From the NCBI GenBank assembly GCA_030591125.1, contig JAUVBP010000024.1, forward strand, positions 1 to 10,729: 10,729 nt of DNA, in the 5' to 3' direction. A program made the position numbers and the translations under genes. The stretch comes from Candidatus Woesearchaeota archaeon (GTDB lineage: Archaea; Nanobdellota; Nanobdellia; Woesearchaeales; UBA11576). Of the stretch, positions 1 to 6,163 are shown in pieces (within the stretch, counting starts at the first letter, position 1; the number at the start of each line of letters is the position of its first letter). The notes beneath the pieces are model-generated. The model was not told where the DNA came from. It made no database searches and was given only the letters and a program-made list of their open reading frames with translations.

Positions 1-1142
1 AAATCAAAAACATCAAAATACTTTGCAGGTCGAGTACCTGCCTGTCCTTGGTAGTTGGATCTAATGGATCTGCCGTAGACCTTATCTGGGTTGTCTGTCC
101 TGAAAAGATGCACCTGACTTATAGGCATATTATTATCCAAAACCATGTCTGATATTTCATCAGATCGCACTTCGAATACCAGGTCACCTTCAAACCCATT
201 ATCTATGAACCCTGCGAAATGAAGAGGTCCCGTTATACCTATATGTGAATGTGCAGCGAGTTCGGCGTTAAGATGCTCAGGTATCTTCAACACCTCATTC
301 GAGGCTATCAGGTAATGTTCGCCACGACTGATAGATATCTTCCCGTTGTCAGACTTCATTGGCTCAAAGAAATCTTCTGCTTTGTAAGCCCCCTTCTTTC
401 TCATGTCTATCGGTTCAGGATTATGCCTTGCTCTCAGTCCTACAATGCCTCTAGTGTCTCTTCCTGAAATGTCCAGATGAAGTTGAAGACCATCCGTGGT
501 CACTACAGGATCAGATGGGACCAGTTGACCATCCTTTTGTTTATCATACAGTAGCGGGTTAGCATCGAATTCTTTCAAAATGTCCTCGGGTGAAAGCTTA
601 CATTCATATCCTGTGAAGAACCTCAGTTGATTTAGGGTGAGCTCTGGTCCGCATATCATGTTGAAAGCCAATGGTTGAAGAAGGAGCCACATATCGAGAG
701 GACTCCCTTCTTTATACCCTGCAAGAATCTCATCAAAACAGGGATTGTAATCGGTTAATAGTCGGGTATTCAAGAACACACGACCACTGCTGCTCTTGGG
801 TGATGACTTTACATATCGTACAGCATCAAGTATCACTTTCTCTTCCAGATGCACTAGATAAGTGAAGCCCTTCTTGAACTCTGCACCGTCTGAAATATCA
901 AACTTTCTTCTTTGCCTATTCGGCAGTTGTAGAAGTGTCCGGTAGATCTGTTCGTTTTTACTAGGGCGAAAGACGCCTTTTACTTCAGTATCTAGGACGA
1001 ATGCTTCTCCGCTCAATGTTGGCTCAAAAGAAGATGGCTGTATCCTTGACTCATCCAGTTCGGATACTAATTTTCCAGAATTGATCATCTCTCTAATCTG
1101 TTGAGAGACCAAGCATGCACCTATTTTATTATCGATGGACAT
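1..1142 (-). CDS. dcd: Two-domain dCTP deaminase / dUTPase-superfamily protein, C-terminus cut by window edge
   Basis: The frame is open from ATG at 1142 to the left edge (380 residues). The likely role is deamination of dCTP to dUTP, feeding dTMP synthesis and limiting dUTP. The sequence fits the long (about 360-380 residue) DCD family with two tandem dUTPase-like folds. The first half has IQPSSFEPTL (34-43), like the PxSxDLRL start of Dcd, and SSSGR (117-121), like the SSxxR catalytic loop. The second half has AGFIDNGFEG (310-319) followed by LVFEVRS with Glu324, then YG (356-357) and NYQGQ (363-367), the usual closing motif. At the place where Dcd carries its catalytic Glu, the first half reads MWLLL (151-155), so catalysis probably depends on Glu324. 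Upstream is the DUF167 gene, but a TTTAAA box centred 25-26 nt before the ATG suggests its own leaderless promoter. Family placement is fairly sure; exact substrate (dCTP or dUTP) is not. Confidence 0.8.
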   Translation of the reverse strand, partial: MSIDNKIGACLVSQQIREMINSGKLVSELDESRIQPSSFEPTLSGEAFVLDTEVKGVFRPSKNEQIYRTLLQLPNRQRRKFDISDGAEFKKGFTYLVHLEEKVILDAVRYVKSSPKSSSGRVFLNTRLLTDYNPCFDEILAGYKEGSPLDMWLLLQPLAFNMICGPELTLNQLRFFTGYECKLSPEDILKEFDANPLLYDKQKDGQLVPSDPVVTTDGLQLHLDISGRDTRGIVGLRARHNPEPIDMRKKGAYKAEDFFEPMKSDNGKISISRGEHYLIASNEVLKIPEHLNAELAAHSHIGITGPLHFAGFIDNGFEGDLVFEVRSDEISDMVLDNNMPISQVHLFRTDNPDKVYGRSIRSNYQGQAGTRPAKYFDVFD

Positions 1143-1163
1143 GTCTGTAGAAGTTGTAGCAGC

Positions 1164-1171
1164 GTTTAAAT
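1164..1171 (-). promoter_or_regulatory. TATA box for the dCTP deaminase gene
   Basis: A TTTAAA core sits 25-26 nt upstream of the ATG at 1142, the distance expected of an archaeal TATA box when transcription begins at the start codon. A second similar box lies at 1181-1189. Both are in the AT-rich 63-nt gap after the DUF167 stop codon. Confidence 0.55.
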
Positions 1172-1205
1172 TCGTTTCTGTGTTTAAATACTGTTTAAAA
1201 CTGCT

Positions 1206-1448
1206 TTAAAAGAACGTTATAAGTTTATCACGTGACTTCGCGCCAGCCTTTATTTCACATCTTTTTCCTGTCTGCCTCTTCAAGAACTTGAGGAGTTCAG
1301 TGTTTGCCTTGTCTTTGTCAGGGACGGCGGCGACTGCAATCCTGAGGGCTTGCTTGTTATCGTCCCAGCCGATGATTTGGGTCTTTGGAGCGTTAGGTTT
1401 GACTACGACTTTGAGTATGTTGTTTTTCAAGTAATCTGAAATATTCAT
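1206..1448 (-). CDS. DUF167 / YggU family protein
   Basis: An 80-residue protein covering a complete DUF167 domain. Typical features are VVVKPNAPKTQIIGW (15-29), the LRIAVAAVPDKDKAN block (35-49) with the Pro-x-x-x-x-Ala-Asn signature, and AGAKSRDKLI near the end (68-77), matching the family's G-x-x-SR-x-K motif. The family is small, soluble and present in all three domains; its biochemical role is not established. The start ATG is the only one fitting the domain. It has only a weak Shine-Dalgarno-like AGGA about 12 nt upstream and no TATA box at -26, so it is probably expressed from a transcript coming through the TFS gene or starting in the structured gap upstream. Confidence 0.88.
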   Translation of the reverse strand: MNISDYLKNNILKVVVKPNAPKTQIIGWDDNKQALRIAVAAVPDKDKANTELLKFLKRQTGKRCEIKAGAKSRDKLITFF

Positions 1449-1464
1449 CTTTCAGCATCCTGCT

Positions 1465-1577
1465 CAGCAGCGCAGGCACGCGCTCGCTGTCGATTAATTG
1501 ACCGCTTCTCTCTGCTGAACTGCGATATTCTGTTTATGTCTTAACTGTCAGCTCGCTAGGCGGAGCCTGCGCTGCTG
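1465..1577. other. Structured intergenic element with perfect 13-bp terminal inverted repeat (candidate ncRNA)
   Basis: Positions 1465-1477 and 1565-1577 are exact reverse complements (CAGCAGCGCAGGC and GCCTGCGCTGCTG), GC-rich against an AT-rich surrounding, and enclose 87 nt. The inside has a near-palindrome (GTCGATTAATTGAC, 1489-1502) and a CCGC/GCGG pairing. On the minus strand an AT-rich, TATA-like stretch at 1594-1604 would place a transcription start near the outer arm, so a small RNA with a closed terminal stem is possible. It lacks 5S rRNA and tRNA signature motifs, and I found no target-site duplication supporting a mobile element. It could equally be a terminator or processing element between TFS and DUF167. 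Confidence 0.4.
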
Positions 1578-1603
1578 TTGTGGAATTATTAGGGAATTAA
1601 TAT

Positions 1604-1921
1604 TCAGTCATAATCCCGCCAAGTCTTCTTGCACTTCGTACATCTAAGGAACTTAGTCATCGCTTCATCAGCAGAACGGGTCTGGACAAGCCAGTAGTAT
1701 GCACCAATATTGCCACACTTCGGACATTCTTCTTTTGCTATTGGCAGCGTCTCAAAATCCTGTTCTACCACTTCAATCTCTGCAGTCTCCTTGACCTTTT
1801 CCTTCAGGGAACCTGCACCGCTTCCATCGCTTGTATATCCGCATGAGCAGTGTAGGATGACCTTATCATCCTCTTTCTTTGGCCTCAATATCGATTTGCA
1901 TTTTGGACAGAATTGTATCAT
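1604..1921 (-). CDS. tfs: Archaeal transcription factor S (TFS), transcript-cleavage factor
   Basis: A 105-residue protein related to eukaryotic TFIIS and RPB9. It enters the RNA polymerase secondary channel and stimulates cleavage of backtracked RNA. The N-terminal zinc ribbon uses Cys5, Cys8, Cys25 and Cys27; the second pair is C-x-C where C-x2-C is more usual. After a charged linker, the C-terminal zinc ribbon uses Cys66, Cys69, Cys94 and Cys97 and holds the catalytic motif QTRSADE, whose acidic pair is Asp85-Glu86. The pair shows that this is an active cleavage factor and not an RPB9-like subunit. I chose the start at 1921 over the longer open frame because the zinc ribbon begins at residue 4 and an AGGAGGAG Shine-Dalgarno lies at 1928-1935. 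The gap to the signal peptidase gene is 17 nt, so the two are probably one operon. Confidence 0.93.
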   Translation of the reverse strand: MIQFCPKCKSILRPKKEDDKVILHCSCGYTSDGSGAGSLKEKVKETAEIEVVEQDFETLPIAKEECPKCGNIGAYYWLVQTRSADEAMTKFLRCTKCKKTWRDYD

Positions 1922-1927
1922 GTTGAA

Positions 1928-1935
1928 CTCCTCCT
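1928..1935 (-). promoter_or_regulatory. Strong Shine-Dalgarno that fixes the TFS start
   Basis: Minus-strand AGGAGGAG lies 6 nt before the ATG at 1921, just after the signal peptidase stop. It supports SD-led translation of this internal operon gene and decides against the longer open frame that starts inside the signal peptidase gene. Confidence 0.75.
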
Positions 1936-1938
1936 GAA

Positions 1939-2565
1939 CTACAGTACTCCTATAAGCTGCATGAGCCTGACAAAACCTATCTTTATGTAACCTACCCAAG
2001 GTATCCTTACTATTGCCTTCCCGATGTAACTCTGTTCCCTTATGCCGGTCTCGAATGAGAATACAGTAGGGTTATTATCTCCTTTCGTGGTGAACAGGTA
2101 ACCGTCTTCAGCATTGTCGATGCTGATTATCCTGTGTATTATCGGGTCAGGCCTTCCTGCACTGAATACTATGACATCCCCTATGTTCAACATTGAAGGA
2201 TCTGTCCTGCGCAGGATCATGATGTCACCCTTATTGAAACCGTTGCTGAACCTGAATTCCTGGAATCTCTCTTTTGTGTAACCAAGATCAAAATAGAACC
2301 TTCCCTGGGTGCAGTCATATCTCTGCTCACAGCTCGCTTTCTGTTGCCACCAGTGATCAAAACCTCCATCATGTTCCATAGAGCTCGATACTACTGCAAC
2401 AATAGGGTGTGATGTTGCAAGGAGAAGGCCTAATACGGGGTAGACAACAAACTTTATCAGCACAAACGCCAGTATGACATTCACGAACCAGCTGGCCCAG
2501 CTGTCATCCTCCCAGATGAAGTACCATGCCTGTTTCCAGGTCTTCTTTGCCTTTTTCCAGCTCAT
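1939..2565 (-). CDS. Signal peptidase I, archaeal/ER Ser-His type
   Basis: A 208-residue membrane protease that removes signal peptides from exported proteins. A basic, Trp-rich cytoplasmic N-terminus is followed by a membrane segment at about 26-50. The catalytic serine is Ser62 in VVSSSM; GFNKGDIMIL (109-118) and IGDVIVF (128-134) are the next conserved strands; IIHRII provides His144, the archaeal/eukaryotic replacement for the bacterial lysine; KGDNN provides the conserved Asp163. A segment of roughly 45 residues between the serine and GFNKGD contains Cys79 and Cys85, which could form a disulfide outside the cell. The last 16 residues are hydrophobic. The start at 2565 gives a typical SPase N-terminus; the open frame extends much further upstream, but that extension runs antisense through nmd3. 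It is the first gene of an operon with TFS and probably leaderless. Confidence 0.93.
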   Translation of the reverse strand: MSWKKAKKTWKQAWYFIWEDDSWASWFVNVILAFVLIKFVVYPVLGLLLATSHPIVAVVSSSMEHDGGFDHWWQQKASCEQRYDCTQGRFYFDLGYTKERFQEFRFSNGFNKGDIMILRRTDPSMLNIGDVIVFSAGRPDPIIHRIISIDNAEDGYLFTTKGDNNPTVFSFETGIREQSYIGKAIVRIPWVGYIKIGFVRLMQLIGVL

Positions 2566-2584
2566 CCTGATTATTTCGCTGGAA

Positions 2585-2596
2585 AGTTTTAATAAG
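2585..2596. promoter_or_regulatory. Near-symmetric TATA element shared by the signal peptidase and NMD3 genes
   Basis: The sequence GTTTTAATAAG reads as TTTTAATA on plus and TATTAAAA on minus. Its centre is about 26 nt from the signal peptidase ATG (2565) and about 27 nt from the second in-frame ATG of nmd3 (2618). Only one such element exists in the short gap, so it probably drives leaderless transcription both ways. Confidence 0.6.
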
Positions 2597-2617
2597 GTTT
2601 CGGTTACCATGAACTGC

Positions 2618-3391
2618 ATGAGATTCTGCCCCAAATGCGGAAAGAAGGGTATCCAAGGAGATTTCTGCAGCGAATGCGCCAGTAAAGAGCTTGACCTGGG
2701 GTTCAAGGACATTGTGATAAAGAAATGCATCAGCTGTGACAGGTTCATGCTGCGCAATAGCTGGAAAGAGTTCAGGAATCCTGATAAAGGCATAATACAT
2801 GCTGCAACTATCAAGATAAAGAATCCTCGGAAGGTGATGCTGGACATAACACCAAAATACAAGGAGTTCAAGAACAAGCCCGGTGCAAAGCAGGACATCA
2901 CGCTTGAGATATCTGCAGAGGGTCAGGACTTCATCATACCTGCCACCATAGATTTCACTTATTGCGATAAGTGCTCAAAAGCAGGAACTGATTACTTTGA
3001 GGGCATCCTCCAATTACGTGATGCGACTCCTGATCTTGTGGCTTTTGTTGAGAAAGATATCATGGTAAATGAAAGGGAAGGTGCGCATGTCATAAAACTG
3101 AGCGGAAAAGGCGGCAATCTTGATTTCAAGATGACCTCTACAAAGTATATGCTCGCATTAGGGAAGAGGCTCAAGCCAAAGTTCAATGGCGAGCTCACAG
3201 TCACATCGAAACTGTTCAGCCGAAACAAGCAGACAAGCAAGGAAGTCCATAGGACGAATGTGCTATTCAGGATGCGGACATATAAAGTGGGCGACATTGT
3301 CGAGAGTCGCGGGCGTAAGGTCAAGATAAAGACGTTAGGGAAGAAGGTTTCTGGTGTTGATATGGAGACTGGGAAGAAAGTGTTTGTGTAA
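2618..3391 (+). CDS. nmd3: NMD3-family ribosome assembly/export protein
   Basis: A 257-residue archaeal relative of NMD3, the eukaryotic adaptor for 60S subunit export. In archaea, with no nucleus, it presumably acts in late large-subunit assembly. It has the cysteine pairs Cys4/Cys7, Cys17/Cys20, Cys37/Cys40 and Cys116/Cys119; the last begins YCDKCSKAGTDYFEGILQLR, very close to the family core. The C-terminal third has the SH3/OB-like part of archaeal NMD3, ending with VGDIVESRGRKVKIK (224-238). I prefer the start at 2618 because the upstream TATA box is 27 nt away; the ATG at 2609 (adding MNC) would be only about 18 nt from it. The gene is divergent from the signal peptidase. It is followed by a 137-nt gap without a clear terminator. 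Confidence 0.9.
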   Translation: MRFCPKCGKKGIQGDFCSECASKELDLGFKDIVIKKCISCDRFMLRNSWKEFRNPDKGIIHAATIKIKNPRKVMLDITPKYKEFKNKPGAKQDITLEISAEGQDFIIPATIDFTYCDKCSKAGTDYFEGILQLRDATPDLVAFVEKDIMVNEREGAHVIKLSGKGGNLDFKMTSTKYMLALGKRLKPKFNGELTVTSKLFSRNKQTSKEVHRTNVLFRMRTYKVGDIVESRGRKVKIKTLGKKVSGVDMETGKKVFV

Positions 3392-3494
3392 TTCTGTCTT
3401 CGGATCGTAATCATTGTTGGATTGAAAATATTCTAATAGAGGACTGATTTGCCTATTGCGTTCAGAGATTTGGTTTGAAGAGGGCCTTTTGAGA

Positions 3495-3506
3495 TAAATT
3501 AATAAG
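3495..3506 (+). promoter_or_regulatory. TATA box for the DUF1284 gene
   Basis: An AT-rich TAAATTAATAA stretch is centred 27-29 nt upstream of the ATG at 3529, the position expected for a leaderless archaeal transcript. No Shine-Dalgarno is visible between it and the start. Confidence 0.5.
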
Positions 3507-3528
3507 AAAGAATGATTAATATCCTAAT

Positions 3529-3960
3529 ATGAAAGAACCAATAGAAATACGAGCACATCATTTTCTCTGTATTCCAAGATTTTATCGCGGAGGATATAAT
3601 CAGACTTTTGCAGATAATATGAAAGAAATGTGCCAGTATATTCGACATCATCCTCTTGCCAAAATAAGAGTAATTGTTGCTAAACCCGATGTTCTATGCT
3701 TGAAATGTCCTCATTGGCATAAAGATCGGTGTGTACAATCCAAAGAGATAGGCCAATGGGTCGTGATGCAAGACAAGAAAGTGGCTAAATATTTAGGATT
3801 AAAACCAAGGTCAATCCATATAGCAAGAGATGTTTTCAATTTATCAATGGAAAAAGTAAATAATGAGACAATAGAATCAGTCTGTAAGGATTGCATATTT
3901 CTCGAGAACTGCGTAAAAGTTGGAGTAAATAACTCGTTTAGAAAAGACCTGAACAATTGA
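3529..3960 (+). CDS. DUF1284 family cysteine-rich protein
   Basis: A 143-residue soluble protein. The start IEIRAHHFLCIPRFYRGGY (5-23) matches the DUF1284 signature, and the length is normal for the family. Eight cysteines are present. Six fall in two clusters, C57-x2-C60-x7-C68 and C119-x2-C122-x5-C128, which together with His10-His11 suggest an iron-sulfur or zinc site; that is inference, as the family has no established activity. Base composition stands out: the first part is about 33-38% G+C where sampled, against about 50% or more in sampled stretches of the flanking genes, with A/T-ending codons preferred. This suggests that the gene arrived separately from its neighbours. It stands alone, with its own TATA box and T-rich downstream sequence. 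Confidence 0.82.
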   Translation: MKEPIEIRAHHFLCIPRFYRGGYNQTFADNMKEMCQYIRHHPLAKIRVIVAKPDVLCLKCPHWHKDRCVQSKEIGQWVVMQDKKVAKYLGLKPRSIHIARDVFNLSMEKVNNETIESVCKDCIFLENCVKVGVNNSFRKDLNN

Positions 3961-3982
3961 CCTCATTCGTTCGGTATTGACG

Positions 3983-4008
3983 TTCTTTTTGAAGACGGGC
4001 ATTTTTTA
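3983..4008 (+). terminator. T-tract terminator after the DUF1284 gene
   Basis: Two plus-strand T runs (3986-3990 and 4002-4007) follow the stop codon at 3960 by 25-45 nt. Archaeal RNA polymerase terminates at oligo-T runs without needing a hairpin, so these are sufficient candidates. The next gene is convergent. Confidence 0.45.
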
Positions 4009-4051
4009 GAGGAAGTATTCTTTACTAAACTCCCAGAGCCTAATCAATCAA

Positions 4052-4080
4052 ATAGAAAAAGAAAAGGTAATAAAAAATTA
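4052..4080 (-). terminator. T-rich terminator after the Dsb-like gene
   Basis: Read on the minus strand, the 20-50 nt after the stop codon at 4100 contain three T runs (six, four and five long), separated by a few other bases. This is a typical archaeal oligo-T termination zone facing the convergent DUF1284 gene. Confidence 0.55.
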
Positions 4081-4099
4081 ATTCTCTTCTGCTCTCTGT

Positions 4100-5914
4100 T
4101 CAGCCACATCCGCCGCCGTCAGAAGCAGGTGCAGGATTGTCATCTGCAAGAGCCGCTAACTTGGCTGGGCTGCACCCATCAGGAGCTGTAGTGAATGCTG
4201 GGCATAAGGCCTGAGCATATCCTGCAGCGTTCCTTGGTCCTGAGTAAGCAACACCTTCAACAAACACTGTGGGTGATCCACTCACTCCAAGAGCCTTGTT
4301 CAATGCAAGCTCTTCTGCCAATATGTCTTCCCATTCGTCAGCTTCACAGTCCTTGATCTTCTTGACATCAAGTCCCAGACCCTTTGCGACAGGTTCCCAG
4401 CAGGTATCTGCATCATTTGAGTTACACTTCTTGTTCATCTCAAGGACAAACCTGAAGTATGCATCGATGCCGAGGTGCTTGTCTACACATAGCTCGCGCA
4501 GACCCTGGTTAAGCTCCTGAACGCCATGCATGGAACAGTACTGGTCCTCGTCATCCAGGCAGAACTGAGGTCCTCCTCCTCTGTAGTTGGAATATATCAC
4601 ATAATGAGGGTTGAACTCTGCCTTTCCCTTGAGCAGCTGGTATGCTGGTTCAATCGCTTCCTCTGCCATATTCCCATATGGGCAATAGCTCATGACATAG
4701 AAATCTATCTGCGGCCTGTTGTCACCTTTATTGACGCCAGTCAGCTTCGCTATCTCTTCCCGCTTTTTCTCATCAAGGATGTGTGTAGCTCCGCTGGCCT
4801 CGTCTATTATGACAAAACTGTCTCCTACTGTCCGGAATGCTTTAGGTATATTGGGGTTGTTCTGCCAGGCATAGGTCTTGTCAACATCCCCTGTCAAGAC
4901 AAATGCAGGTGCTTTCTCCAGGCTCAGCTCTTTCACTAATCTGGCGCCTTCTACACTTGATGCGTCAACTTCTTTGACATCCAGGTTCAGGAAGACCTGA
5001 CCTAGCACTGTCGCCAGCTGTGATGCATCGCAATTGAGGCAGTCCTTACTGTTTACGATTGTCAGTTTGATCTCTGCATCATCCTTGTAGATGCATACTG
5101 CGTCATCTTTTCCAGGATTCTCGCAGATGCCTACTTTTCCGGGCTGTTCGGTACACTCAAAATCACTTGCACATACAGGCATGCTTGCACAGATGGGGTG
5201 TTCTCCTAATCCTTGGCATATTGTCCTCTTGAATGAATCAGCATCCCTCTGGCCCTGGTATATTTTTCCGTCAATGTATATTGTCGGGCTGCCTTGTGCG
5301 TTCACTGCCATGCTCTTGCTGATCGATCCAGATAGAAGCCTGTTTCCTTCAGCACCTTCATAACATCCGGTTATCTCTGTTGCATCTGCACCGATCTTTT
5401 CGGCGCATTTCTCTACAGACCCTCTAAGATCCCTGAAATCCTTGTTTTGACACACGACAAAATCTATGAGCCCTTCAGGATAATGTTCCTGGACACAGAG
5501 TTGGATCTTATTCCCTTCTACTTCAGGAGGTCCGTGGAGGCTCTGGAATTTTCCATCAACTTCGCCTGCTATGAATTCCAGCCTGAAATCTATGTTGGTA
5601 CCGAGTTCTTTCATGACCGGTTCAATGGCATCCTCTACCTGAGTTCCGTAGGGGCATTGACTCATCACATAGAATGTGACAGGAACAGATCCGTATCTTT
5701 CCGCATCTTCAACCTCGATAGGTCTTGACATGGATCGGGAGAGAATCACGATAATGATTATCATCACTATGCCTCCAATCACGTACTTAGTATAGTCTGT
5801 CTTCTTTTTTCTCTTTCTGTGCACAGGACCATGTGTCTTGTGCTGCTTTTCATGCGTATGCTTTGCGCCATGATGATGGCTGGCTGTATGTGATGTCTTC
5901 TTATGATCTTTCAT
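4100..5914 (-). CDS. Membrane-anchored multi-domain thioredoxin/DsbA-like protein
   Basis: A 604-residue protein, probably a thiol-disulfide oxidoreductase facing the cell exterior. Residues 1-40 form a cytoplasmic tail with ten histidines in the first 32 residues and a basic stretch; residues 44-59 form one membrane helix, so the positive-inside rule puts the rest outside. Segment 78-235 is DsbA/GILT-like, with FYVMSQCPYG (Cys87) and the cis-Pro loop GSPTIYIDG (208-216). Segment 280-395 is thioredoxin-like, with CLNC (292-295) near its start. Segment 403-571 repeats the DsbA-like fold, with FYVMSYCPYG (Cys411) and GSPTVFVEG (546-554). Both outer active sites have a single cysteine (C-P-Y-G), so only the middle site is C-x2-C. 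The short tail ends GGGCG. A GAGGGG Shine-Dalgarno supports this start. Such fusions are, to my knowledge, typical of DPANN genomes. Whether it oxidises, reduces or isomerises is unknown. Confidence 0.82.
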   Translation of the reverse strand: MKDHKKTSHTASHHHGAKHTHEKQHKTHGPVHRKRKKKTDYTKYVIGGIVMIIIIVILSRSMSRPIEVEDAERYGSVPVTFYVMSQCPYGTQVEDAIEPVMKELGTNIDFRLEFIAGEVDGKFQSLHGPPEVEGNKIQLCVQEHYPEGLIDFVVCQNKDFRDLRGSVEKCAEKIGADATEITGCYEGAEGNRLLSGSISKSMAVNAQGSPTIYIDGKIYQGQRDADSFKRTICQGLGEHPICASMPVCASDFECTEQPGKVGICENPGKDDAVCIYKDDAEIKLTIVNSKDCLNCDASQLATVLGQVFLNLDVKEVDASSVEGARLVKELSLEKAPAFVLTGDVDKTYAWQNNPNIPKAFRTVGDSFVIIDEASGATHILDEKKREEIAKLTGVNKGDNRPQIDFYVMSYCPYGNMAEEAIEPAYQLLKGKAEFNPHYVIYSNYRGGGPQFCLDDEDQYCSMHGVQELNQGLRELCVDKHLGIDAYFRFVLEMNKKCNSNDADTCWEPVAKGLGLDVKKIKDCEADEWEDILAEELALNKALGVSGSPTVFVEGVAYSGPRNAAGYAQALCPAFTTAPDGCSPAKLAALADDNPAPASDGGGCG

Positions 5915-5920
5915 ATTGTA

Positions 5921-5926
5921 CCCCTC
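5921..5926 (-). promoter_or_regulatory. Shine-Dalgarno for the Dsb-like gene
   Basis: Minus-strand GAGGGG lies 6 nt before the ATG at 5914. A TATA-like ATATAG overlaps this region but is only about 16 nt from the ATG, too close for a leaderless start. A more distant ATTTAAAA at about 5963-5970 would give a leader of roughly 26 nt that includes this site. Confidence 0.5.
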
Positions 5927-6014
5927 TATATAAGCAGATTTTCAGTCAACACATAAGTGTTTTTTTAAATCTTTCTAAATATTCAACTCTGTTTTAAATG
6001 CGTCTTTTTCAGAA

Positions 6015-6161
6015 TCAGGGTGCGGTGAATTGAATGCCTGCGATCATGTTCTTTATACCCCACCATAGAAGAAGTATTGCGAGTGTGAGCAGGACGTAAT
6101 TCCAGATGTCTTTCAGGTCAAACTTCAGATACCATTTCAGGAATTCTTTGATCTTTCCCAA
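6015..6161 (-). CDS. 48-residue single-pass membrane protein, TTG start
   Basis: This ORF begins with TTG and encodes a lysine-rich N-terminus (GKIKEFLKWYLKFDLKD), one hydrophobic helix at about 19-36 rich in Leu and Trp (ending ILLLWWG), and a short tail. The basic side should stay in the cytoplasm. A GAGG Shine-Dalgarno sits 5 nt upstream, inside the end of the preceding gene, whose TAA stop is just 2 nt before the TTG. That tight coupling is the main reason to accept a non-ATG start. It is too short for SecE and has no SecE motif; I do not recognise it. It is the third gene after pth2 and the basic 69-residue ORF, so it may act with them. Confidence 0.6.
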   Translation of the reverse strand: MGKIKEFLKWYLKFDLKDIWNYVLLTLAILLLWWGIKNMIAGIQFTAP

Positions 6162-6163
6162 TC

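Noticed and set aside
249..865. Plus-strand open frames at the left end (72 and 64 residues)
   Set aside because: They lie fully inside the minus-strand dCTP deaminase gene, have no family resemblance and low-complexity antisense composition.
1465..1577. 5S rRNA, tRNA or MITE identity for the structured gap
   Set aside because: The size and closed stem suggested 5S, but the conserved loop sequences are missing; there is no tRNA T-loop motif; and the flanks show no target-site duplication.
1922..1999. Longer N-terminus for TFS
   Set aside because: The extension overlaps the signal peptidase coding region, while the internal ATG has a strong Shine-Dalgarno and puts the zinc ribbon at the N-terminus as in other TFS proteins.
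2474..2617. Upstream starts for nmd3
   Set aside because: The far start overlaps the signal peptidase gene; the ATG at 2609 is too near the TATA element. It remains a minor alternative.
2566..2901. 112-residue N-terminal extension of the signal peptidase
   Set aside because: It is antisense to the zinc-binding part of nmd3 and would precede an already typical N-terminus with its membrane helix.
4269..5728. Four plus-strand open frames of 83-137 residues opposite the Dsb-like gene
   Set aside because: They mirror the codon pattern of the well-supported minus-strand thioredoxin-like gene and show no domain of their own.
5950..5967. Plus-strand hairpin ACAC-ATAA-GTGT followed by seven T, like an intrinsic terminator
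   Set aside because: No plus-strand gene ends here; both neighbours are read on the minus strand. The stem has only 4 bp. An antisense transcript cannot be excluded but nothing supports it.
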